Positions 1-5,679 of a stretch of 6,454 bases of DNA are shown here, in pieces. The first letter of the stretch is position 1. Each line of letters begins with the position of its first letter. The position numbers were made by a program, and so were the translations under genes. The notes below the pieces were generated by a model, which saw nothing but the letters and a program-made list of their open reading frames with translations, did not search any database and was not told the origin of the DNA. Source of the DNA: Bacteroidales bacterium (GTDB lineage Bacteria; Bacteroidota; Bacteroidia; Bacteroidales; VadinHA17); NCBI GenBank assembly GCA_012514255.1, contig JAAZAP010000160.1, positions 1 to 6,454 of the forward strand, given 5' to 3'.

Positions 1-139
1 CAAATGTTACTTCATCATCCTCCTTGATTCTGTCAATCAGTCCTGTAGAGTGGACAAAATACTCTTTCGTTGAGTCGGCGTCTTTAATGAATCCAAAACC
101 TTTGGATACATTGAAAAATTTAACAATTCCCTTATTCAT
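1..139 (-). CDS. Cold-shock domain protein (CspA family), 3' end cut by window edge
   Basis: Reading the minus strand from ATG at 139-137 gives 46 intact codons before the window ends. The product starts MNKGIVKFFN and carries the two RNA-binding motifs of the cold-shock domain: RNP1 as KGFGFI (residues 13-18) and RNP2 as YFVH (27-30). Family members are usually about 65-70 residues, so roughly the last third is missing. These small cytoplasmic beta-barrel proteins bind single-stranded RNA or DNA and act as RNA chaperones in cold or general stress. The start is fixed by alignment to the family, where the protein begins a few residues before the KFFN strand. No Shine-Dalgarno sequence is visible; the leader is A/T-rich. 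A -7 promoter box lies 24 nt upstream. The family assignment is firm; which paralogue it is cannot be told. Confidence 0.93.
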   Translation of the reverse strand, partial: MNKGIVKFFNVSKGFGFIKDADSTKEYFVHSTGLIDRIKEDDEVTF

Positions 140-162
140 AAAGATATTTTTTATTATGGGTG

Positions 163-170
163 CAAAGGTA
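163..170 (-). promoter_or_regulatory. Candidate Bacteroidota -7 promoter box for the cold-shock gene
   Basis: The minus strand reads TACCTTTG here, an exact match to TAnnTTTG. Transcription would begin near 156, giving an A/T-rich leader of roughly 17-20 nt before the ATG at 139. No TTG or TTTG is found at the expected -33 distance; an inverted repeat (182-194) occupies that place instead. The placement between trkH and the cold-shock gene is right, but the -33 box is missing. Confidence 0.5.
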
Positions 171-181
171 AGGTAGTTTTC

Positions 182-203
182 GAGATAATATCTCTTTTTT
201 TTT
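182..203 (+). terminator. Possible plus-strand hairpin with T-run
   Basis: On the plus strand GAGAT-AAT-ATCTC (182-194) forms a 5-bp A/T-rich stem, followed directly by nine T residues (195-203). This has the shape of a weak intrinsic terminator for plus-strand transcription, but no plus-strand gene lies upstream. On the minus strand the same repeat has an A-run before it and no U-run after it, so it is not a good terminator for trkH. It could equally be a protein-binding inverted repeat in the -33 region of the cold-shock promoter. Confidence 0.25.
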
Positions 204-245
204 GCTATTTTGGAAAAAATCCCTTCTTCCGACCTCTGAGTATCT

Positions 246-1691
246 CTATTTCTTCCAGAATGACCTGGTGAATACAGCCAGTATTGTATAGATCTCGAGA
301 CGTCCGATGATCATGAGCAATACCATTGTGACCCTGGCAAGGCCATTAAAATGAGCAAAATTACCCAGGTTGCCCGAAGCTCCCATACCCGGTCCGACGC
401 AGGCAAGTGATGCAGCTGAGGCGCCGGCAGCTTCAATGGCTGGAATGCCTGACAGGATCATAATCAGCATCCCCGCGATAAATATCAGTAAAAAGAGCTG
501 GATGAATACAGTCATGAGGTTGTTAATATTGTCAGGAACTATCTGCCCGTTCAGCTTCACCGGCATGATTGCATTAGGATGCTGAAGCCGCACAGTCACA
601 TTGCGCAGGTTTTTAAGCGAGAGAAGGTGACGCGCCATCTTTATCCCTCCTGTGGTTGATCCGGTTGATCCGCCGGCAAAAAGCAGCAAAAAGATGAGTA
701 CATAAGCCGTAACCGGCCATTGAGTGTAGTCGGAAGTAGCATATCCCGTGGTTGTAATGGTTGAAATAACCTGGAACAGAGAGTGACGGAATGACTCTTC
801 AAAGGTCCTTTCAGTGCCTGTATACAGAAGCATAGTTACGGTCACCACGGCAGCCGTGGTAAAGAAGATATAGAACCAGAACTCTTCATTGGAGCTGACC
901 CTGCTATAAGCCCTCTTTAAGATATAATAAAAGACCACATAGCTGGTGGCAGCAAGGAACATGAAAATGGCAATCACATACTGGATGTACCCGGAAAAGC
1001 CTGCGATACTGGTGTTTCTTGTTGAAAATCCCCCGGTTGCAATGGTCCCGAAAGAGTGACATATGCTGTCAAACAGACTCATGCCCCCGGCCAGGAGCAT
1101 AACCGTCTCGGCTACTGTCAGGCCGAGATAGATCAGTAATACCGTCTTTGCAATTGTCTTTGTTCGCGGTAGTATCTTTTCCTTGAGCGAAGACTCCATT
1201 GAAAAGAGATTGTAACCTCCCACCTTCAATGTAGGCAGAAAGATTATTACGAGCAGGATTATTCCTATACCTCCTATCCAGTGAGTCAGGCTACGCCAGA
1301 AAAGAACTGCCATTGAGTGTTGTTCTATATCGGTAAGTATCGAGGCTCCTGTTGTGGTGTAGCCGGATACGCTCTCGAACAGCATGTTCGTGAAACCCTT
1401 TATCTCTCCTGTGAATACGTAAGGCAGCACGCCTGAGAGAACCAGGGCCAGCCAGCCCAGGGTGACACTCAGATATCCCTCCCTGCCGCTTATCTTTTGA
1501 GTGATAGGTGTTTTAATCAAGACATAAAGAAGAGTGCCTGGAATGCCGGCAGAAACCAGTGCCAGTATAAATGGAAGAACCGGTTCTGAATAGATGAGTG
1601 CTACCGGTATGCAAAGGCTGAAGGAGGTGGCCGAGATCATCAGTACAAGCCCTGTGATCTTCAGTACGGATCTGAAATTTATGATGTACAT
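246..1691 (-). CDS. trkH: TrkH-family potassium uptake protein (transmembrane subunit)
   Basis: A 481-residue integral membrane protein of the Trk/Ktr/HKT superfamily, the usual length for TrkH. All four pore-loop filter segments are present: YTTTGAS (111-117, Gly115), ATGGFS (218-223, Gly220), TTTGYA (313-318, Gly316) and CVGPGMG (431-437, Gly433). HWIGG (137-141) follows the first pore. The glycine/serine-rich intramembrane gate loop GGSTGSTTGGIKM lies at 340-352, and GRLEI (463-467) precedes the last helix. Long hydrophobic stretches between these agree with the family's repeated helix-pore-helix plan. TrkH lets K+ into the cell across the inner membrane and normally works with a cytoplasmic nucleotide-binding TrkA ring; no trkA is in the window. 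The start at 1691 is preceded by GAAGGTGGG, a fair Shine-Dalgarno-like match. The tRNA-Arg ends only 44 nt upstream, with no clear promoter between them. Confidence 0.96.
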   Translation of the reverse strand: MYIINFRSVLKITGLVLMISATSFSLCIPVALIYSEPVLPFILALVSAGIPGTLLYVLIKTPITQKISGREGYLSVTLGWLALVLSGVLPYVFTGEIKGFTNMLFESVSGYTTTGASILTDIEQHSMAVLFWRSLTHWIGGIGIILLVIIFLPTLKVGGYNLFSMESSLKEKILPRTKTIAKTVLLIYLGLTVAETVMLLAGGMSLFDSICHSFGTIATGGFSTRNTSIAGFSGYIQYVIAIFMFLAATSYVVFYYILKRAYSRVSSNEEFWFYIFFTTAAVVTVTMLLYTGTERTFEESFRHSLFQVISTITTTGYATSDYTQWPVTAYVLIFLLLFAGGSTGSTTGGIKMARHLLSLKNLRNVTVRLQHPNAIMPVKLNGQIVPDNINNLMTVFIQLFLLIFIAGMLIMILSGIPAIEAAGASAASLACVGPGMGASGNLGNFAHFNGLARVTMVLLMIIGRLEIYTILAVFTRSFWKK

Positions 1692-1709
1692 CCCACCTTC
1701 AGGTGTATG

Positions 1710-1730
1710 TCCGGGACCAAAATGCCCGGA
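1710..1730 (-). terminator. GC-rich hairpin between tRNA-Arg and trkH
   Basis: TCCGGG (1710-1715) and CCCGGA (1725-1730) are perfect inverted repeats with a 9-nt loop. The hairpin starts 5 nt past the 3' end of the tRNA and ends 18 nt before the trkH start codon. No U-run follows on the minus strand, so it is a poor intrinsic terminator. It may instead protect or guide processing of the tRNA 3' end, or act as a leaky attenuator upstream of trkH. Confidence 0.4.
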
Positions 1731-1735
1731 TTGTG

Positions 1736-1809
1736 TGATTCCGGAGCGACTCGAACGCTCGACCCACAGCTTAGAAGGCTGTTGCTCTATCCAACTGAGC
1801 TACGGAACC
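1736..1809 (-). tRNA. tRNA-Arg (anticodon UCU)
   Basis: The minus strand folds into a complete 74-nt cloverleaf. The acceptor stem is GGTTCCG with CGGAATC (one G-U pair), and the D stem is GCTC/GAGC around AGTTGGATA. The anticodon stem is ACAGC/GCTGT with loop CTTCTAA, the variable loop has 5 nt, and the T stem is GAGCG/CGCTC with loop TTCGAGT. The anticodon TCT (plus-strand positions 1773-1775) reads AGA and, by wobble, AGG arginine codons. The discriminator base is A. The following bases on the minus strand are C-A-C, so the CCA tail is not encoded and must be added by the CCA-adding enzyme. Confidence 0.97.
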
Positions 1810-1835
1810 ATACCGTTGTCTGAAAAAAACCGCCG

Positions 1836-1865
1836 CAAATATAAGCAGATTTTTCCTTATGGCAA
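1836..1865 (-). promoter_or_regulatory. Promoter of tRNA-Arg (Bacteroidota -33/-7 type)
   Basis: On the minus strand TTG (1865-1863) is followed after exactly 19 nt by TATATTTG (1843-1836), matching both the -33 element and the TAnnTTTG -7 element of the Bacteroidota housekeeping promoter. Transcription would start around 1830, about 20 nt before the mature tRNA 5' end at 1809. It is the best-formed promoter in the window and may also drive trkH. Confidence 0.8.
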
Positions 1866-1886
1866 CAGGGGAATGCCTTTCCCCTG
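1866..1886 (-). terminator. Hairpin, probable end of the hydro-lyase operon
   Basis: CAGGGGAA and TTCCCCTG form a perfect 8-bp stem around a 5-nt loop (AGGCA on the minus strand). It lies about 75 nt after the stop codon of the downstream hydro-lyase gene and abuts the -33 box of the tRNA promoter. No U-run follows on either strand, so termination may be imperfect. Its position between two transcription units is the main support. Confidence 0.5.
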
Positions 1887-1962
1887 ATATCCATGCCTGG
1901 CTGGTCAGCCCTTTATTCTTTTCGGGTAGACTTTTTTCGCTGTATCGGCAAAACGCCTTTCG

Positions 1963-3738
1963 TCAGACTGTTTTGATCCAGTTAACCAGACCCTTCTTCT
2001 CAATTATCTCCTTCAGTTCTGATGGCAGGGGCTCAAAGGAGAACCGCTTCTCTCCGACTGTCAGTGATCCTTTTTCGAAGTCAATCTCCACTATGTCACC
2101 AGGTTTGTAGGCCTCCACAGCCTCCCTGTGCACTATCAGGGGCAGTCCCTGGTTTATTGAAGATCGGTAGAATATACGGTTGACAGACTTGATTATCACT
2201 GCCCGGATCCCCAGGTGGGCCAGCCCAACTGAAGGATGTTCGCGGGAGCTTCCGCAGCCGAAATTGTCTCCTGCAATAATTATGTCTCCCGCGTTTGCAT
2301 TTTTGCTGAACGAAGGATCGAAGTCGCCAAAAAGCAATGGCACTATGGCAGCCGCATCGGAACTCATAACGCTGTATGTATGCTTCCCTGCAAACATCTG
2401 GTCAGTATTCAGATTGTCCACATCGGCATAGTTCCAGATACTGCCCTCTCTCCTGTTCTCTCCTTCAGCAATGGTATTGGTCTTACTCTGCGGAGGATTA
2501 AACGGGAAGATCTCGTTGCCCTTCACCACTCTCGGATCAGTTATGACACCGGTAATGGCAGATGAAGCTACCGTTGCCGGCGAGGCAAGATAGATCGACG
2601 CCTCCTTGTTCCCCATCCTGCCCAGGAAGTTGCGGTTGGCTGTGGAGATAACCGTATGGCCGCTGGCAGGTATGCCCTGACCAGTACCCAGACATGGCCC
2701 GCAACTGGGACTGAGAATGTTGGCACCGGCCTCTATGAGATCAGTTATTAAACCTTCGCGGATAGCCTGCAGGTATATCTCCTTTGATGCGGGGATGATA
2801 TGCAGTTGAAAACCCTCCTTTACTCTTGCGCCCCTCAGCACTGCTGCGGCTGTCCTCAGATCCTCTATTCTGCCGTTGGTGCATGTTCCTATCAGCCCCT
2901 CATGTATTTCGGTTCCTGCAACAGAAGGGACGGACTTAATGTTGTCAACATGATGCGGGGCAGCAACCAGCGGAAAGACCTCAGCAAGATCAATAGAGAT
3001 GCGTTTCTGGTATTCAGCTCCCTCATCAGCCCATGCACCTTTAAAATCCGATCCTATGTAATTACACAGCACCTCGTCAGCCGGGAAGACGGCATTCTTT
3101 GCACCCATCTCCGAAGCCAGGTTGGCTACTGTCATCCTCTCATTTACATTCAGCGTGGCTACACCCTGGCCATGAAACTCGATTGACATGTAATTGGCAC
3201 CGTCAGAACCGAGCATGCCGATTATCCAGAGTGACAGATCCTTGGCACTGACACCGGGACGCAGCTTGCCTGAAAGGTCAATCCTCATGGAGGGAGGAAC
3301 AAGGAACCAGGTCTCTCCTCTCTTCCATATGCCTGCTGCCTCCGTGCGGTCAATGCCTGCTGCCAGCGCATTGAAAGCACCGGCAGTGCATGTATGGCTG
3401 TCAGAACCAACAATGATCATTCCCGGACGGGCATGCTTTGACATCATCTGGTGACAGATACCCATACCTGAATCATAGAATTTCTTTATTCCCTGCGCAG
3501 TCACAATATTCCGTATATCCTGGTATTGCGTAGCCAGCTTGGCATCAGCGGGTGGAGCATTGTGATCGAGTACCACCACCATCTGTTCCGGGTCGGAGAC
3601 CTTCTCTCCTCCCATTTTCCGGAATGTCTGGAAGATGCTTGATGTATTGTCATGCGTCAGGATAAGGTCAGGTTTCCTGAATACCACCGCTCCTTCAGGA
3701 GCCCCAAGAACCTTTTCTACAAATGTCATCGGCTTCAT
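1963..3738 (-). CDS. Fused LeuC-LeuD-type hydro-lyase (aconitase superfamily), downstream paralogue
   Basis: A 591-residue single-chain protein joining an isopropylmalate dehydratase/homoaconitase large-subunit part (about 1-415) to a small-subunit swivel domain (about 430-591). The length equals LeuC plus LeuD and is well short of mitochondrial-type aconitase. Visible active-site motifs are LDHN (57-60), GICHQ (93-97), GSDSHT (111-116), GTCTNGR (284-290), SPSCGPC (343-349) and GCGSSREH (494-501). Cys286, Cys346 and Cys349 should hold the [4Fe-4S] cluster; Arg499 sits in the substrate-carboxylate motif. Such enzymes move a hydroxyl between neighbouring carbons through an alkene, or only dehydrate. 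The swivel loop is unusual: DNLNTD (441-446) replaces the common DNIDTD, and GKHTY (451-455) stands where LeuD has an RYL-type sequence. The gene starts 18 nt after its upstream paralogue stops, so one operon is likely. ATG at 3738 was chosen; Met4 is an alternative. The superfamily is certain, the substrate unknown. Confidence 0.93.
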   Translation of the reverse strand: MKPMTFVEKVLGAPEGAVVFRKPDLILTHDNTSSIFQTFRKMGGEKVSDPEQMVVVLDHNAPPADAKLATQYQDIRNIVTAQGIKKFYDSGMGICHQMMSKHARPGMIIVGSDSHTCTAGAFNALAAGIDRTEAAGIWKRGETWFLVPPSMRIDLSGKLRPGVSAKDLSLWIIGMLGSDGANYMSIEFHGQGVATLNVNERMTVANLASEMGAKNAVFPADEVLCNYIGSDFKGAWADEGAEYQKRISIDLAEVFPLVAAPHHVDNIKSVPSVAGTEIHEGLIGTCTNGRIEDLRTAAAVLRGARVKEGFQLHIIPASKEIYLQAIREGLITDLIEAGANILSPSCGPCLGTGQGIPASGHTVISTANRNFLGRMGNKEASIYLASPATVASSAITGVITDPRVVKGNEIFPFNPPQSKTNTIAEGENRREGSIWNYADVDNLNTDQMFAGKHTYSVMSSDAAAIVPLLFGDFDPSFSKNANAGDIIIAGDNFGCGSSREHPSVGLAHLGIRAVIIKSVNRIFYRSSINQGLPLIVHREAVEAYKPGDIVEIDFEKGSLTVGEKRFSFEPLPSELKEIIEKKGLVNWIKTV

Positions 3739-3756
3739 ATCTAATCTTTTGATTTC

Positions 3757-5580
3757 TTATATCTTACCTAAAAGTCCGCCACGCTTATATATCTCGTACT
3801 GTGCATCATAGAATGGATTAATTGAAGTTTTTAATCCATTGCGCTCATTGACCACCTCCCCGGTGATAAGGTTAACAGAGATGATATCCTGATCCTTCAG
3901 ACCAATCTTATCAAATGAGTCATATGTAAGTACAGGGAAAGCGGCATTAATGGCATTACGCTCGTAGATGGCTCCGAAAGAGCGTGCTATCACTGCCTGC
4001 ACTCCCAGTGAGACAAAACAGTCTACCGCCTGCTGACGTGAGCTGCCGCTGCCAAAGTTCTTTCCGGCGATGATGATATCGCCTGCCTGTGCCCTCTTTG
4101 CAAAGTCTTTGTACCCTTCAAGGTTGTCGAAGGCATACTGCCCCATCTCACGGATGTCTGTAATGGCGAGGTAGCGGTTATGGAATATCATGTCAGTGTC
4201 TATGTTGTCACGTTCAATGATCCAGACTCTTCCCCTGATAACGGATGGTTTTGCAGTTGTTTCACTCTTTAACGGTTTTGCCTCATCAGTTATCACGCCT
4301 GTGCGGAAGTTCGTCACCAGTGGTGTGGCAGGCACTGCATCAGGGGTGGTTATATAGCCTGCAACAGCTGATGAAGCCACTACGGCCGGTGATGCAAGAA
4401 AGACACTTCCCTGCCCCTGTTTGCCCGGAAAATTCCTGTTGCCGGTGCTTATCGTCACCTCTCCCTTGCCGTTCTGTCCCACCTGGCCGGCAGCACATCC
4501 TGCGCATCCGGCGTTGGAGACCAGAGCTCCGGCATTCTTGAAGATCTCCAGCAACCCCTCTTCAAGGCATTGCATCCATACTGCATCGGTGGAGGGAACT
4601 ATCTTGAGAACAACTCCCGGAGCAACTTTATTACCTTTAAGTATCGAAGCAGTGATGCGCATATCTTCTATCCTGCCGTTGGTACAGCTCCCGATGAAGG
4701 CAGAGTCTATCCTGGTGACGGGCAGTTCCTTCACTCCCACCGTATCATGCGGCTCACCCGGACGCGAGACCATTGGCACGAAAGAGGAAACGTCAATGTC
4801 AGCAGTCAGTGCGTATTGTGCGTCCGTGTCTGCCCAGACAGGCTCGAACGGTGATCTCGCGCGTTTGCGGCAGTAGTCAATTATCTCCTCTGTCGGAGGG
4901 AACAATATGATTATTGCTCCCATCTCTGTTGCGATTGAAGCGATGGTGATGCGCTCATCAAGTGTCATCCTGTCAGTGGTCTCTCCATAAAGTTCTATGC
5001 TGTAGCCAAGCAGGGTGTTGGCGCCATAGATGCGCAGAAGATTGAGAATGACATCCTTTGCGGCGACTCCTTCAGGCAGTGATCCATTGAGTGTCAGCTT
5101 TACCGAAGCAGGAACCTTGAACCAGACCCGGCCGCTGTTCCATGCGGCAGCGATATCCATGTCACCCATACCCTGCCCGAAAGCCCCCACTGCCCCAAGA
5201 ATGTTTGCATGGGAGTCGGTTGATACAGCAGTGGCACCGGGCCATACATAACCCTCTTCGATGAGCAGGTGAGTGCCTATGCCTGCATTTATGTCATAAA
5301 TCCTTATGCCGTTGCTGCGTCCGTACTGGCGGCATATATGCTGGTTGACGGCATATTTCTGGTCAGATCCTGTAGGATTGCAGTCAAAAGTGAATAACGT
5401 CTTATCAGGGTCTTCCACCTTCAGGCCGAAATCATTCAGGTTCTTGACCACGTTTGCGCCTCCGAAATCCCTTGCAGCACGGGCGTCAATTGTGATATCA
5501 ACTATGTCACCAGGCCTGACTGTATCATATTTGGAGTGAGCGGCAATTATCTTTTCGGTTATTGTCATTCCCATGGTCAT
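3757..5580 (-). CDS. Fused LeuC-LeuD-type hydro-lyase (aconitase superfamily), divergent upstream paralogue
   Basis: A 607-residue single-chain protein with a LeuC-like part (about 5-440) and a LeuD-like swivel domain (about 448-607). The cluster ligands are intact: Cys299 in GSCTNGR (297-303), Cys359 and Cys362 in GCAGC (358-362). STDSH (120-124), GNRNFPG (380-386) and DNIDTD (458-463) with NRYL (468-471) are also present. Three usual catalytic positions differ. The DH pair is Asp66-Cys67, the GICHQ stretch aligns with GIGTH (100-104) so that Thr103 takes the His place, and SSREH is SSRQQ (513-517). The domain is otherwise unbroken, which points to a distinct subfamily rather than decay. Isopropylmalate, homoaconitate, methylated malates or other hydroxy-acids are all possible substrates. 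It is the first gene of the likely two-gene operon, 99 nt after the AraC regulator. ATG 5580 is followed by Met3 and Met5; family alignment would also allow Met5 (5568). No clear Shine-Dalgarno is seen. Confidence 0.93.
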   Translation of the reverse strand: MTMGMTITEKIIAAHSKYDTVRPGDIVDITIDARAARDFGGANVVKNLNDFGLKVEDPDKTLFTFDCNPTGSDQKYAVNQHICRQYGRSNGIRIYDINAGIGTHLLIEEGYVWPGATAVSTDSHANILGAVGAFGQGMGDMDIAAAWNSGRVWFKVPASVKLTLNGSLPEGVAAKDVILNLLRIYGANTLLGYSIELYGETTDRMTLDERITIASIATEMGAIIILFPPTEEIIDYCRKRARSPFEPVWADTDAQYALTADIDVSSFVPMVSRPGEPHDTVGVKELPVTRIDSAFIGSCTNGRIEDMRITASILKGNKVAPGVVLKIVPSTDAVWMQCLEEGLLEIFKNAGALVSNAGCAGCAAGQVGQNGKGEVTISTGNRNFPGKQGQGSVFLASPAVVASSAVAGYITTPDAVPATPLVTNFRTGVITDEAKPLKSETTAKPSVIRGRVWIIERDNIDTDMIFHNRYLAITDIREMGQYAFDNLEGYKDFAKRAQAGDIIIAGKNFGSGSSRQQAVDCFVSLGVQAVIARSFGAIYERNAINAAFPVLTYDSFDKIGLKDQDIISVNLITGEVVNERNGLKTSINPFYDAQYEIYKRGGLLGKI

Positions 5581-5602
5581 GATGGTTTAATTGGTTCATC
5601 AG

Positions 5603-5610
5603 CAAAATTA
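5603..5610 (-). promoter_or_regulatory. Candidate -7 promoter box, proximal to the hydro-lyase operon
   Basis: The minus strand reads TAATTTTG, an exact TAnnTTTG match, 22 nt before the ATG at 5580. No -33 element is seen at 18-20 nt. Transcription would start near 5597 and leave a leader of about 17 nt. It competes with the distal box at 5661-5668. Confidence 0.4.
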
Positions 5611-5624
5611 ACAATACGTACGGA

Positions 5625-5675
5625 TCCCTGATATGAAAAATATCATAGCAAACACCCGTGCAAAGTTATCAGGGA
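5625..5675. promoter_or_regulatory. Inverted repeat in the regulator-operon spacer, possible operator
   Basis: TCCCTGATA (5625-5633) and TATCAGGGA (5667-5675) are perfect 9-bp inverted repeats 33 nt apart. A third copy of the core, ATATCA at 5640-5645, pairs with TGATAT (5629-5634) as a tighter 6-bp inverted repeat with a 5-nt spacer. The far arm overlaps the distal -7 box. This could be an operator for the neighbouring regulator, a hairpin at the 3' end of the regulator mRNA, or chance in an A/T-rich spacer. Confidence 0.4.
5661..5668 (-). promoter_or_regulatory. Candidate -7 promoter box, distal to the hydro-lyase operon
   Basis: The minus strand reads TAACTTTG, an exact TAnnTTTG match, 11 nt after the regulator stop codon. 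Initiation near 5653 would give a leader of about 70 nt. The -33 position falls in the end of the regulator gene and shows no TTG, which would fit a promoter that needs an activator. Confidence 0.45.
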
Positions 5676-5679
5676 AAAA

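Noticed and set aside
212..230. Minus-strand hairpin GGAAGAA/TTTTTCC just after the trkH stop, as a trkH terminator
   Set aside because: The stem is A/U-rich with a G-U pair, and an A-run rather than a U-run follows, so support is too weak to list it as a feature.
370..585. Plus-strand open frames of 70-150 codons opposite trkH and both hydro-lyases (for example 370-585, 2800-3186, 4421-4876)
   Set aside because: They lie wholly opposite strongly conserved minus-strand genes, have low-complexity or composition-biased products, and show no recognisable domain. They are antisense shadows.
1736..1809. tRNA-Arg as an integration site for a mobile element
   Set aside because: No integrase, no repeated copy of the tRNA 3' end and no change in gene type is visible on either side.
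1594..1887. Plus-strand open frame spanning the trkH start and the tRNA
   Set aside because: It runs through the antisense of a complete tRNA and of the conserved trkH N-terminus, with no family-like sequence.
1899..1910. GGCTGGTCAGCC near-palindrome between the operon and the tRNA
   Set aside because: Only a 4-bp stem is possible with a realistic loop. The 8-bp hairpin at 1866-1886 is the better terminator candidate.
1963..5580. The two hydro-lyases as a leucine-pathway leuCD or a TCA-cycle aconitase
   Set aside because: Neither leuA/leuB nor TCA genes are in view, and active-site and specificity-loop residues differ from the standard enzymes. Not excluded, but not supported enough to give a gene symbol.
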